The notes beneath the pieces are model-generated. The model saw only the letters and a list, made by a program, of their open reading frames with translations. It was not told the origin of the DNA and searched no databases. The position numbers and the translations under genes are program-made. This document shows positions 16,223 to 25,367 of a stretch of DNA of 64,000 bases, piece by piece. The stretch spans positions 1 through 64,000 of the forward strand of contig DATBRC010000049.1 in assembly GCA_036560485.1 (NCBI GenBank). Direction: 5' to 3'. How positions within the stretch are numbered: position 1 is the stretch's first letter; each line of letters begins with the position of its first letter. Origin of the DNA: DATBRC01 sp036560485. Lineage in GTDB: Bacteria; Pseudomonadota; Gammaproteobacteria; Burkholderiales; Burkholderiaceae_D.

Positions 16223-17305
16223 ATGACATTTATTGAAATCATGAGCACATTAGAATCAGCAGCGACAGAATTTTCAGCAACTGCGCAAATTGCACCAGCC
16301 ATTAACCGTGTTGCCCGATTTCATATTTTGCGCGAATTAGGCCGCGGTTCGATCGGCTCTGTTTATCTGGCGCACGATCCGGTCATTGATCGTGATATCG
16401 CCATCAAAACATTTAGTCCCAAAGTCAGCTCTGCAACCAAAAAACAATACGAGCAACAATTCATCAACGAGGCACGTGCTGCCGGGCGGCTGTCCCATCC
16501 GAATATTGTGACGATTTTTGATGCGTCCAATGAAAATGGCACAACTTATATCGCAATGGAGTATTTGCAAGGCCGCGAGTTGAGCAAAATTTTAAAAAAA
16601 GATCTGCCTTATACGTATGACGATGCAGCGACCATAGTATGGAAAGTTGCCGAGGCGCTTGATTACGCTCACAAGAACGGCGTCGTCCATCGCGATATCA
16701 AGCCGGCTAACATTTTCATTGTGGCGGACAATCAACCAAAACTGGTTGATTTCGGCATTGCACGCATTCCCAATCGGGTTGCCGAAAAAACGGTCAGTCT
16801 TGAAGATGCGCCCAACACCTTATTCCATAACAATTTGCTTGGAACACCAACCTATATGTCGCCCGAGCAAGCAACCGGACGGCAAGTTGATTTACGCACC
16901 GATGTCTATTCATTAGGTGCTGTGATGTATGAATTGCTGGCTGGTCGGAAACCTTTTCAGTCAAAGAATACTGAAAAATTGTTGCAACTGATCGCATTCA
17001 AATCTCCTCCGGCACCGCATGAGGTCAATCCGAAAGTGCCTGCAGAATTATCGCGAATCGTAATGCGTGCAATGAGCAAACGTCCGGAAAAGCGCTATCA
17101 GAGTGCCAATGAAATGGCGCTGGATCTCAAGCGCTATTTAATCAAAGGCAAGCGCGAACGAAAACAGCTAAAGATGCCGCTTGAAATGGCAGAACAAATG
17201 GATGAGGCATCCAACGATCAGCCATCTCGGCGCCGGCTCTATTGGATGGGCTGCATTGCGTTGATCGGCGCGATTACCGTTGTCGGCATCAATTTCTGGC
17301 GCTGA
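16223..17305 (+). CDS. Ser/Thr protein kinase, membrane-anchored (PknB type)
   Basis: 360 residues. The kinase domain is ~33-300: Gly loop ELGRGSIGSVYLA, catalytic Lys in IAIKTFSP, HRDIKPANIF (catalytic Asp), DFGIA in place of DFG, GTPTYMSPEQATG activation end, and DVYSLGAVMYELLAGRKPF. A basic stretch (KGKRERKQLK) is followed by one C-terminal membrane segment (LYWMGCIALIGAITVVGI). No PASTA or other sensor domain follows the membrane helix, so the kinase faces the cytoplasm without an obvious external sensor. All key residues are present. An internal start at MSTLESAA is possible. No phosphatase gene is adjacent. Confidence 0.93.
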   Translation: MTFIEIMSTLESAATEFSATAQIAPAINRVARFHILRELGRGSIGSVYLAHDPVIDRDIAIKTFSPKVSSATKKQYEQQFINEARAAGRLSHPNIVTIFDASNENGTTYIAMEYLQGRELSKILKKDLPYTYDDAATIVWKVAEALDYAHKNGVVHRDIKPANIFIVADNQPKLVDFGIARIPNRVAEKTVSLEDAPNTLFHNNLLGTPTYMSPEQATGRQVDLRTDVYSLGAVMYELLAGRKPFQSKNTEKLLQLIAFKSPPAPHEVNPKVPAELSRIVMRAMSKRPEKRYQSANEMALDLKRYLIKGKRERKQLKMPLEMAEQMDEASNDQPSRRRLYWMGCIALIGAITVVGINFWR

Positions 17306-17315
17306 TTGTTATAGC

Positions 17316-17413
17316 GACTTACGCAAAATTGTTACGACAAGGCGTCGCGACGAAGACAGTACAGACCGTACGGCAAGGAGCGGCAACGCAGTTGGGGCAA
17401 TTTTGCGTCAGTC
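17316..17413. repeat. structured repeat, copy 1 (conserved core, complementary arms)
   Basis: Arms 17316-17331 (GACTTACGCAAAATTG) and 17398-17413 are complementary except for one base. The core ~17340-17389 matches copy 2 at 23407-23455 over ~47 nt (AGACAGTACA, CGTACGGCAAGGAG, GCAACGC), while the arms differ in sequence between copies. It lies between convergent genes, 11 nt after the kinase gene and 8 nt before the stop of the HDOD-GAF gene. Confidence 0.75.
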
Positions 17414-17420
17414 CTGAACT

Positions 17421-19079
17421 TCAACGCGCGTTCAATGCGCCCAATACCTGCCCTTTTAAGGTTTTGATGAGCGCTGTCTCGTCGGCGGGCACACCTTCCG
17501 TTGCAAACTCTGTACGGTCAGCATAAAACAAACCCACTGCTTTTTTCTGGACAATCAGCGGCAAGACAATGAAGCTTTTTGCATCCGGCAGTAAGGCTCT
17601 GTGCCATGCCGGAATGAGATTGCGGATTTTCGGATCAGTGGCGTTGGAGATCAATAAATCTGCATCGTTTTCAACTGCAAGATGAAATAAATCGCGTTCA
17701 TTTCCCGTGGAAAAAACGAAACCGGCTTGACGTGCAGCGTTATTATCCCCCAATGAAATACGTGCACGGAATTGATTGGTCTTCATGTCCTTCAAACAGA
17801 CGGTGGCGAAGCGGAAGCCCATGCTGTGGTACAGCGTCTCCAGAACCAGCATGATTAAATCATTCGCCTTGCAACGACCTGAAGACATCATCTCGGTCAC
17901 GTCGCGCACACCCGCCAAAAGCAAGTCGCGTGCATTGACCGGCTTGCCGCTCGAATGCCGTGCTGTGATTTCCAACGTATCGACAGTGTCTGTCGCTGTG
18001 AATAACAATTCTGCAGGCAAACCTTTCTGCTTCTGCTCCTTCTCTTCTGGTATCGGATCAATCACAAAGTCGACGCTTGGCATTGGTTTTTGCGCCTGCA
18101 CCTGTGCAACTGGTTCCGGCTCAATCCTGTCAACCAGCAATGGAGGAAGATTGGCATTGGATAACAATGCACTTGTTTCATGCGCGACTGTAGAAAACAA
18201 CTTGCCTAGCTTTTCTTGATCGAGATTAAACGCACCGCCAAATCTCGCCAGCAAAGCCTTGCTGGCTGCATCGTCGCCTTGTTGATTCATTTTTGGAATC
18301 AAGGTTGCGGCTGCGGTACTGAATGCTGCGACTTGCTGCATCCATTCCTGCTTGTTCTTGGCCGGTTTCAACACGCCGGAGGGAAGCGGTGCCAGCGCTT
18401 GGACGATCGATTCGGGGATCTCCCATTCTTTCAGCACTGATTCTGCCAACGATTCAAGACTGCAACCCAGCACTTGCTGCGATGCCTGCATGGACGTTTT
18501 GCCGTCCTGGATCAATGCCGACATTTCGCTATAAAGTTCGTGATCGTGCGACGCCAGCAGCAAACGTCCCATATTCTTGAACAATGCGGCAATGGCCGCT
18601 TCTTCAGCATCCCTGAATTGACTGTTCTTGGCCAATTCACATCCGACTACGCTGGCGCACATCGCATGCGCCAATTCGGCACGCACATTTTTTGCGCGCT
18701 TGCCTGACATGCCGTCGACCAATAGAATCGCCAAGGCCACCGTCTTGACTGTATCGAAACCCAGCAAAAAGATTGCCTTGGAAATAGTCGTAACCGGCGA
18801 ACTGGATGTAGTGCGATAACTGACGGTATTCGACACGCGAAGAATTTTCTGTGTGAGCGCGACATCGGACAGCACAAAATGCGCCAAATCGCGCACCGCT
18901 TCGTCGTCTGAAGACGCCATTTGCACAACGCGTGTTACGGAACTGCCCAGCGCCGGCAAGGTCGCATCATTGATAATTTTCTCAAGCAATCGATCACGTA
19001 CAGTAGATGATTGATCACTGTTTGGCGCCGAAGTGGATACGGCAGATTTTGACACTCCTGAATTAGTCGGCACGTCCAT
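17421..19079 (-). CDS. HDOD-GAF signalling protein
   Basis: 552 residues. The N-terminal ~25 residues are Ser-rich and disordered. HDOD domain at ~35-240: LPALGSSVTRVVQMASSDD, DVALTQKILRVSNTVSYR, ISKAIFLLGFDTVKTVAL, then AIAALFKNMGRLLLASHD. Middle linker ~250-380. GAF-like domain at ~390-545 (LVLETLYHSMGFRFATVCLKD, FIVLPLIVQKKAVGLFYADR). HDOD is an HD-related fold without the phosphodiesterase residues, used for protein contacts in bacterial signalling. It is preceded by a divergent transporter gene. Ligand and partner are unknown. Confidence 0.88.
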   Translation of the reverse strand: MDVPTNSGVSKSAVSTSAPNSDQSSTVRDRLLEKIINDATLPALGSSVTRVVQMASSDDEAVRDLAHFVLSDVALTQKILRVSNTVSYRTTSSSPVTTISKAIFLLGFDTVKTVALAILLVDGMSGKRAKNVRAELAHAMCASVVGCELAKNSQFRDAEEAAIAALFKNMGRLLLASHDHELYSEMSALIQDGKTSMQASQQVLGCSLESLAESVLKEWEIPESIVQALAPLPSGVLKPAKNKQEWMQQVAAFSTAAATLIPKMNQQGDDAASKALLARFGGAFNLDQEKLGKLFSTVAHETSALLSNANLPPLLVDRIEPEPVAQVQAQKPMPSVDFVIDPIPEEKEQKQKGLPAELLFTATDTVDTLEITARHSSGKPVNARDLLLAGVRDVTEMMSSGRCKANDLIMLVLETLYHSMGFRFATVCLKDMKTNQFRARISLGDNNAARQAGFVFSTGNERDLFHLAVENDADLLISNATDPKIRNLIPAWHRALLPDAKSFIVLPLIVQKKAVGLFYADRTEFATEGVPADETALIKTLKGQVLGALNAR

Positions 19080-19177
19080 TCCTTTGTTATTGCATATTCG
19101 CTTTTGTCACTTGCGGCAAAAGTGAGAGTATCGAACACATAATTTACTTTAATAGTCAAAGGGAAACAATACAATCT

Positions 19178-20098
19178 ATGTCACATAACGTTAACTACAA
19201 CACTACAACACCTATGAAAACGCTTGATATTTTGGCAGCACTTTTAGTAGTCATCATTTGGGGCGCCAATTTTGTGGTGATAAAGCTCGGTTTGCAAGAA
19301 TTGCCGCCCATTCTCTTTACGGCATTGCGCTTTATATTCGCAGCATTTCCGTTAATATTTTTTGTGAGACGGCCTGCCATTCCATGGAAACTCCTGGTTG
19401 GCTATAGCATGTTCCAATTCACGTTGCAATTTACGTTGTTGTTCTCGGGCATGAAACTGGGATTTCCACCCGGGTTGGCATCACTTGTCATTCAGCTTCA
19501 AGCATTCTTCACGATTGGGCTGGCAGTATTGATGTTAGGCGAACGCCCGGTTGTCATGCAATTGATCGGTGCGCTGATTGCTTTTTGCGGCATGGTGCTG
19601 GTTGCATCGCAACTGGAAGCAAGGGCTACAACAATTGGCTTCATGATGGTGGTGACCGCTGGTTTTTGTTGGGCCGTGGCCAATATTTTTACCAAACAAA
19701 TTGGCCGGGTCAATCCTTTGGCTTTAGTTGTATGGGCAGCATTGTTGGCATCGCCACCACTCATCTTCGCATCGCTTGTTATTGAAGGTACCGGAGCCTG
19801 GATTGCCGTTGTTTCCAAACTCAATTGGTTATCAGTGGGCGCCGTGATGTTCCAATCATATGCCAATACCATCATCGGTTTTGGCATCTGGGCGATCTTG
19901 ATGCGTAAATATCCAAGCGCCACTATCGCACCTTTTACACTGCTGGTACCCGTTACAGGTATGTTGAGTGCGGCATTCGTGTTAAACGAGCCGTTGCAAT
20001 GGTGGAAAATCGTCGCAGGATTACTGGTGTTATGCGGCTTGGCTTGTAACCTGTTTGGTACGCGCTTGATGAATGCATTGCGTTCATCGAACAAATAA
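19178..20098 (+). CDS. EamA/DMT-family transporter
   Basis: 306 residues with ten hydrophobic segments and two EamA repeats. The first begins LDILAALLVVIIWGANFVVIK (typical WG.NF motif) and the second near TIGFMMVVTAGFCWAVANIF. The family includes amino-acid and metabolite exporters such as YdeD/EamA; the substrate cannot be told. An alternative start at 19214 (MKTLDILAALL) would remove a 12-residue polar leader. A strong terminator follows immediately. Confidence 0.87.
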   Translation: MSHNVNYNTTTPMKTLDILAALLVVIIWGANFVVIKLGLQELPPILFTALRFIFAAFPLIFFVRRPAIPWKLLVGYSMFQFTLQFTLLFSGMKLGFPPGLASLVIQLQAFFTIGLAVLMLGERPVVMQLIGALIAFCGMVLVASQLEARATTIGFMMVVTAGFCWAVANIFTKQIGRVNPLALVVWAALLASPPLIFASLVIEGTGAWIAVVSKLNWLSVGAVMFQSYANTIIGFGIWAILMRKYPSATIAPFTLLVPVTGMLSAAFVLNEPLQWWKIVAGLLVLCGLACNLFGTRLMNALRSSNK

Positions 20099-20131
20099 AA
20101 AAAGAGCGCATCTGTAGTGCGCTCTTTTTTA
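20097..20131. terminator. intrinsic terminator, bidirectional
   Basis: AAAAAGAGCGCA/TGCGCTCTTTTTT stem with a short loop, A-run on one side and T-run on the other. It lies between the convergent EamA transporter gene and ppa and can serve both. Confidence 0.88.
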
Positions 20132-20179
20132 TGATTACTGCTTGAGTTGATTGCTTGAATTTCGCAACAACCCACTACT

Positions 20180-20728
20180 TTAAAAATTGGGTTTGCTTGC
20201 TGCCTTGTTATAAGCCGCCACACCGGACATGATTTCGGCCTTCGCATCCTCAGGGCCAAACCATCCTTCGATCTTCACCCATTTCCCTTTTTCCAAATCC
20301 TTGTAATGCTCAAAAAAGTGCTGGATTTGTTGTAACCGCAAATCGTTCATGTCTTCCGGTTTTTGCCAATGCGTATAGATCGGCAGGATTTTATCAACAG
20401 GTACTGCCAACACTTTGGCATCACCGCCCGCTTCATCGGTCATTTTCAACACGCCGATCGGGCGGCAACGCACAACAACACCTGGAATCAACGGAAATGG
20501 CGTGATGACAAGCACATCAACCGGATCGCCATCCGCCGAAATGGTATGCGGAATATAGCCATAGTTGCATGGGTAATGCATCGCGGTACCCATGAAGCGA
20601 TCGACGAAAATGGCGCCTGACTCCTTATCGACTTCGTACTTGATTGGATCGGCATTCATCGGAATTTCAATGATCACATTGAAATCATTGGGCAAATCGC
20701 GCCCGGAAGGGACATTATTGAGGCTCAT
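20180..20728 (-). CDS. ppa: inorganic pyrophosphatase (family I)
   Basis: 182 residues, normal for the soluble bacterial enzyme. MSLNNVPSGRDLPNDFNVII is followed by the active-site region YGYIPHTISADGDPVDVLVI (metal-binding Asp signature D-x-D-P-x-D) and VDKILPIYTHWQKPEDM; IQHFFEHYKDLEKGKWV ends the conserved core. It hydrolyses PPi to drive biosynthesis in the cytoplasm. It lies 3' of hemY, as in the conserved algZR-hem cluster of beta- and gammaproteobacteria. Confidence 0.96.
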   Translation of the reverse strand: MSLNNVPSGRDLPNDFNVIIEIPMNADPIKYEVDKESGAIFVDRFMGTAMHYPCNYGYIPHTISADGDPVDVLVITPFPLIPGVVVRCRPIGVLKMTDEAGGDAKVLAVPVDKILPIYTHWQKPEDMNDLRLQQIQHFFEHYKDLEKGKWVKIEGWFGPEDAKAEIMSGVAAYNKAASKPNF

Positions 20729-20797
20729 GGTGCTTTCTCATAGAGTGGAATAATCTTGAATGCCCAAATTATAACGGCTTTCATAGAATACTATTGC

Positions 20798-20824
20798 GAT
20801 GCACCACCTAACAGTCGGTGCATC
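20798..20824 (-). terminator. hairpin downstream of hemY
   Basis: Perfect 8-bp stem GATGCACC/GGTGCATC with an 11-nt loop, ~120 nt after the hemY stop. No T-run follows, so terminator activity is uncertain. Confidence 0.35.
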
Positions 20825-20942
20825 TCTTTGAAAAGACTCTACAGAATAGGCTTGAACACGATAGAAATGAAGAACTTCTCAGAGCAAACCCATTCCATGA
20901 GAATCAATAAACATCCTGGAAGACAAGATGGTGGAAGGTTTC

Positions 20943-22139
20943 TTACAATTTTGTGGTTAACGCGCACTGTCTGTAATGCGTTGCAGCCTCTGTCGCCTGT
21001 CCAAGCGCTTCATGTAATTGAGCCAAGATCAGATGCGCTTCACGCAAGACGCCAGTATCCATTGCATCAGAAAGTGCCTGCTCCAAATGGTGCTGTGCCT
21101 TGCCCCAGAGTTTTTGCTTGAAGCAGAGCACGCCCAATGTCAGGGCCAATTCAGGATCAGTCGGCCGCTGCTGGAGCCAGCTCTCGCAATGCTCTATTTG
21201 CGCCAACAAGGCGGGGGTTCCTTCTGCAGCAGCGGAATTCCGGTAAGCACGTATCAGGCGATCATCCCATTCTACGGTCAGCGCTTTTTCCACAATGCTG
21301 CGCGCCTCATCCTGCAAACCACGCTTATGGAAAGCAGGCGCAGCTTGAGACACAACGAACGGCTTGACGCGATCGTCCATAGGAATATTCGCCCAAACCA
21401 ATCGGATCGATTCTGCATCGTGCGTTGAATCCGACAACATATCCTGATAAGCCAATTCCCGCAGACGCCTTGACAGCGCAGGATGCAGCGCATTGTGCTT
21501 ATCCAGTGAACGCACCAGACGCAAAACCTCCGGCCAATTTTGCGCTTGTTGATTGGCTTTCAAAGCCAGCCTCAATGCATGGATATGCCGGGTGCCGTTG
21601 GCATTCAACGATTTGACCGCTGCGATTGCTGCATCATTCTCATGATCATCGACCAGCAATTCAAGTGTGGTCATGAGCCGTGCTGTCTTCAGCGTATTGT
21701 CATCTTCAATCTTGTTTAACCACATGTCTCTGCGTTCTGCCTGTTGCATCCGCTGTGCAGCGCGCGCGGCAATCAAAGCCGACAAACCCGCATTGGAAGG
21801 TGAATCGGAAGCACGTACCGCAGCTTTTTCCGCATGGCCGAAACGGCCTTCAAACAATGCCTTGAGTGAATCGCGCAATGCCTGCGTGCCTTCACGCTCA
21901 CGCTTTTCCTGCCGATAGCTTGCAACGCGCTTGGGCATCTGCTTGGCAAAATCCAGCGCTTGCAAGAGTACGTACAAAAACCAGAATGACAATGCTGTCA
22001 GCAATATGAATAGATTGAGTGACAGATCAACGCGATATGGCGGATAAAAAAAGACGACGTTGCCGAGATTGAAGCGCGCCAATACGGCGAGACCAATCGC
22101 CGTAGCAAATAACGTGAGAAGCCAGAGAAATATGCGCAT
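20943..22139 (-). CDS. hemY: heme biosynthesis-associated protein HemY (TPR)
   Basis: 398 residues. Two membrane segments at the N-terminus (IFLWLLTLFATAIGLAVLA and LNLFILLTALSFWFLYVLL) form the HemY_N domain, followed by TPR-like helices to the end (e.g. ALTLGVLCFKQKLWGKAQHH, HLILAQLHEALGQATEAATH). The protein is attached to the inner membrane; its exact role in late heme synthesis or assembly is not settled in the family. It is the last gene of hemC-hemD-hemX-hemY, 18 nt after hemX. Confidence 0.92.
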   Translation of the reverse strand: MRIFLWLLTLFATAIGLAVLARFNLGNVVFFYPPYRVDLSLNLFILLTALSFWFLYVLLQALDFAKQMPKRVASYRQEKREREGTQALRDSLKALFEGRFGHAEKAAVRASDSPSNAGLSALIAARAAQRMQQAERRDMWLNKIEDDNTLKTARLMTTLELLVDDHENDAAIAAVKSLNANGTRHIHALRLALKANQQAQNWPEVLRLVRSLDKHNALHPALSRRLRELAYQDMLSDSTHDAESIRLVWANIPMDDRVKPFVVSQAAPAFHKRGLQDEARSIVEKALTVEWDDRLIRAYRNSAAAEGTPALLAQIEHCESWLQQRPTDPELALTLGVLCFKQKLWGKAQHHLEQALSDAMDTGVLREAHLILAQLHEALGQATEAATHYRQCALTTKL

Positions 22140-22157
22140 GGTTTGGATTAACAGATA

Positions 22158-23303
22158 TTAAGGCTTGGCCTTATAGCTACGTACGGCATTCAAACTTTCA
22201 GCCAAAGTCGGCATCTCCAGCGCCAGATTACTTCCTTGCACTTGCTTCAAAAGTACTTGCACTGTTTGCGTCTGCTTGGAGCGCGTATCGAAATACTTGC
22301 TGATGGTATCTTGCGCTGCAATCATGTCGCTGCGAAATGCAGACTCATTACGCGATAGCAATGCCAAGCGTGCATTCAATAAACGCAATTTCAAATTTTC
22401 ACGGGCGTAATACGCTTGCGTTGGCGATAATAAAAGCGCGTCGGGATTATCGACTGTACGCACTCGTATCAATTGTTTGACCTCGATCCACATTTCGCTG
22501 GTCCAGCTATCCCATCTGTCTTGCAAACTGGCGAACCAATCGGCGCCTGCGCTGCTACGGCTGACAGTTGACTCGGATGTCTTGATTGGAGCGTGGTGCG
22601 ATTTTTTTGGCTGTGAGATTGCCACTACTGGTTTTTCATCCGACAACAATGGCAGGTAATCGATTTGGCTAATGACACTATCCAGTCTCAGCGCGATGCC
22701 TGTCACATCAACACTCGGAAAAGCCTTCAACTTACTCATGTCGTGTGCAATAGCGCGACGGATCGTGATGAACTGCGGCTTGTCCGCGCGCGATAAACTT
22801 TTATCGGCATTTTGCAAAGCAATCAGTGCACCTTCCACATTACCGGCAAGCTGCAACTGCTGACTTGCCGTGGACAAGACTTGATCGATCTCGGACAACG
22901 CCCATTCGTCACGATTCTTGGACAAATCCTGGTAAAGCTGTTCCAAAGCCAATTGCTGACTCTGCGCTTCAACCTGTTTGCTTTCCAATACAGCGACTTT
23001 GGCTTGCAGTTCTTTCATCCCCTCTTGCGCCGATTTGACGATTACTTTTGTTTCACTGGTGCTGATGTCATTTGATTGCAAACGATGCGCCATTTCCTCG
23101 CGCAAGCCATGAATCTCGGAGTGCATGATCCACCATTCGGCGGCGAGCAAAAACGCCAACAGGCCCAATCCGATAGCAATGGATCGCTGGCTTAAATGGA
23201 AACCACCTTTTTGGGAGGCAAGACCGGTCACAACAGGCTCCTTCTGGGGAGGGACAGCATGAGGTGGGGAACTGGAGTCGGGAGGTGAAGACATTTCATT
23301 CAT
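22158..23303 (-). CDS. hemX: HemX, uroporphyrinogen-III C-methyltransferase-like membrane protein
   Basis: 381 residues from the ATG giving MNEMSSPPDSS; a TTG two codons earlier is less likely. Pro/Ser-rich cytoplasmic start, one membrane segment (SIAIGLGLLAFLLAAEWWIM), a coiled coil (~85-140, VLESKQVEAQSQQLALEQL), then a soluble domain with the HemX pattern YARENLKLRLLNARLALLSRNE near the end. Despite the family name it lacks the SAM-binding methyltransferase domain. It lies between hemD and hemY. The 178-bp gap from hemD holds a perfect 27-bp inverted repeat, which could alter hemX-hemY expression. Confidence 0.9.
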   Translation of the reverse strand: MNEMSSPPDSSSPPHAVPPQKEPVVTGLASQKGGFHLSQRSIAIGLGLLAFLLAAEWWIMHSEIHGLREEMAHRLQSNDISTSETKVIVKSAQEGMKELQAKVAVLESKQVEAQSQQLALEQLYQDLSKNRDEWALSEIDQVLSTASQQLQLAGNVEGALIALQNADKSLSRADKPQFITIRRAIAHDMSKLKAFPSVDVTGIALRLDSVISQIDYLPLLSDEKPVVAISQPKKSHHAPIKTSESTVSRSSAGADWFASLQDRWDSWTSEMWIEVKQLIRVRTVDNPDALLLSPTQAYYARENLKLRLLNARLALLSRNESAFRSDMIAAQDTISKYFDTRSKQTQTVQVLLKQVQGSNLALEMPTLAESLNAVRSYKAKP

Positions 23304-23379
23304 GGGCAAGATTGTAATTCGATTTCCGAATCAAAGGTGAACGCGACGGAGGTTCCCAGGCATTACTTTGTGTTTATTT

Positions 23380-23482
23380 AGAGCACCTAGCAAAACGCGT
23401 CTGGCAAGAGGCGCCGACGCAGACAGTACAAGCGTACGGCAAGGAGAAGCAACGCTGCCAGACGCGTTTTGCTAGGTGCTCT
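23380..23482. repeat. structured repeat, copy 2, overlapping the hemD stop codon
   Basis: Perfect 27-bp inverted arms (23380-23406 and 23456-23482) around a 49-nt core homologous to the core of copy 1 at 17316-17413. The right arm includes one base of the hemD TAA. The core contains GTAC-AAGC-GTAC, a small hairpin also possible in copy 1 with a different loop. It lies between hemD and hemX on the transcribed strand. Confidence 0.85.
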
Positions 23483-24249
23483 TAGCAATCGGACAAGGCA
23501 GCCAGTAAGCTGTCATCGCCCGAACCTGTCAGAACAATATCGTTAAAACCCAACATCTTTGCGGTTTCAGCAATACGGGCATGCGGTACGATTATTTTTT
23601 GCTGTTGCATTTTTACTACGCCATCATCGCCAGAAATCTGACGCGCCATCTGAACCAGAATGCGCAAAGCTTCCGAACTGGTGATCATCCAGTCATTTGG
23701 GGTGTCAATCAATTTTTGCAATCGACTGCATCCCGCTGCATCGAGCTCTGGAGCAGTGCGTCGATAGGCAGCGACCTGCGTCACCAGCGCACCAGCGTCA
23801 CGCAACGCATCCGCCAGTAATTCGCGCCCGCTTTCGCCACGAATAATCAGCACTTTTTTACCGCGCAATGCCGAAAGATCCAACGCATCCAGCAAGGTTT
23901 GGGAATCGGTTTGCTCAGGATCCTGCGGACTGATAATGGTGTGCGTCTGCGAGTTGATGCCATGCTCGGCGAGCGTCCTGCGGCTGCCGTCGCCCATCAC
24001 GCTTAATGCCACATGCGTGGGCCAACTTTGACGAATCGCAAAACTGGCATCGATTGCATTGGGACTGACAAAGGAGACCATCGCGTAACTGTCGATATCC
24101 GCCAATGCGGCCTGCAACAATGACGTATCAGCCAAGCGATGAATTTCCAACAGCGGAAACACGACTGCCTGACGTCCCAACTCCATTACACGTTGTGCGA
24201 AAGCACCGGCTTGTGCCAATGGCCGGGTAATAACAACGGGATTAGGCAT
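23482..24249 (-). CDS. hemD: uroporphyrinogen-III synthase
   Basis: 255 residues from MPNPVVITRPLAQAG, the normal family start; an extension to 24294 lies inside hemC. It closes hydroxymethylbilane with D-ring inversion to uroporphyrinogen III. The family is poorly conserved; visible elements are VVITRPLAQ, FVSPNAIDASF, VLIIRGESGRELLADALRDAGA with VAAYRRTAP, and MITSSEALRILV. The start overlaps the hemC stop by 8 nt, so translation is probably coupled. The stop codon lies within an arm of the structured repeat. Confidence 0.93.
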   Translation of the reverse strand: MPNPVVITRPLAQAGAFAQRVMELGRQAVVFPLLEIHRLADTSLLQAALADIDSYAMVSFVSPNAIDASFAIRQSWPTHVALSVMGDGSRRTLAEHGINSQTHTIISPQDPEQTDSQTLLDALDLSALRGKKVLIIRGESGRELLADALRDAGALVTQVAAYRRTAPELDAAGCSRLQKLIDTPNDWMITSSEALRILVQMARQISGDDGVVKMQQQKIIVPHARIAETAKMLGFNDIVLTGSGDDSLLAALSDC

Positions 24250-25204
24250 CCGGCTTGGCATCCACCTGGCAAGCAGCAAGGATGTCCGCCGCATCTTGCG
24301 CTTTCAACACATCGGCAATTTGACGACCCAATTCTTCCGGCGCATTTGCCGGTCCAAACGCATCCGCGGTTGCGATGCGCTTGCCATCCGGTGTGGCGAC
24401 CATTGCGCGCAAGCGCATCGTATTGCCATCCGCAGATTCAATCGTGCCAAATGCTGCCAATGGAATCTGACAACTGCCACCGAATGTTTTGGACACCATA
24501 CGCTCGGCAGTAACCGCTTGCGCAGTTGCCAAATGATTGAGCGGTGCCAGCCATTGCTGCAGTTCAGGACGCCCGGATCGAATCTCGATTGCCATCGCAC
24601 CCTGCCCTGGCGCAGGCAAACTTTGTTCCGGTGCGATCAATGCGCGAATGCGCTGCGGCAAACCCAAGCGCTTCAAACCGGCAGCGGCCAGAATGATGGC
24701 CGCATATTCACCCTTGTCCAACTTGCCAAGACGTGTATCGAGATTGCCGCGCAATGGGCGTATTACCAATTTTGGATAACGTGCAGCAATCAATGCCTGG
24801 CGTCGCAGGCTGCTGGTACCGACGATAGCACCGTCAGGCAATGCATCCAGCGATGCATAATCGTTGGACACAAACGCATCGCGCGGATCTTCGCGTTCCA
24901 ACACTGCCGCAAGGTCAAATCCTTCCGGCAAATCCATCGGCACATCTTTCAATGAATGCACTGCCAAATCGGCACGCCCTTCCGCCATCGCGACCTCCAA
25001 TTCCTTGACGAACAAGCCTTTGCCACCGACCTTCGACAAGGTGCGATCGAGAATCTGATCACCCCTCGTAGTCATGCCCAGTATCTCGATCGCACACTGT
25101 GGATATAATGCAGAAAGCCTTGCACGCACATGCTCGGCTTGCCACATGGCCAGACGGCTTTCACGCGAGGCTATGATTAATTTTGTCGGGAGAGGTAATT
25201 TCAA
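24242..25204 (-). CDS. hemC: hydroxymethylbilane synthase (porphobilinogen deaminase)
   Basis: 320 residues if started at the TTG at 25204, which has GAAAGAG 6 nt upstream. No ATG fits between the upstream stop and the conserved IASRESRLAMWQAEHVRARL. Visible: DQILDRTLSKVGGKGLFVKE, DLAVHSLKDVPM, GTSSLRRQALI with RPLRGNLDTRLGKL, and the dipyrromethane-cofactor Cys in FGGSCQIPLAAF. It joins four porphobilinogen units. It is the first gene of hemCDXY and divergent from ppc. TTG initiation would make it a weakly translated leader of the operon; that is inference. Confidence 0.94.
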   Translation of the reverse strand: MKLPLPTKLIIASRESRLAMWQAEHVRARLSALYPQCAIEILGMTTRGDQILDRTLSKVGGKGLFVKELEVAMAEGRADLAVHSLKDVPMDLPEGFDLAAVLEREDPRDAFVSNDYASLDALPDGAIVGTSSLRRQALIAARYPKLVIRPLRGNLDTRLGKLDKGEYAAIILAAAGLKRLGLPQRIRALIAPEQSLPAPGQGAMAIEIRSGRPELQQWLAPLNHLATAQAVTAERMVSKTFGGSCQIPLAAFGTIESADGNTMRLRAMVATPDGKRIATADAFGPANAPEELGRQIADVLKAQDAADILAACQVDAKPDA

Positions 25205-25367
25205 AATGGACTCTTTCGGTTTAAGTTGGCATGCACCGTATCCATTCAACAGCGTCAGGCAAACTTATTGCGCAATTTCATAAGTGAATTTTATCATGCG
25301 AGCACAGTAAATTAAGAATTACCGGTCACTTACAACACGTCAACAAAACGGACTCTTATCTCTGATC

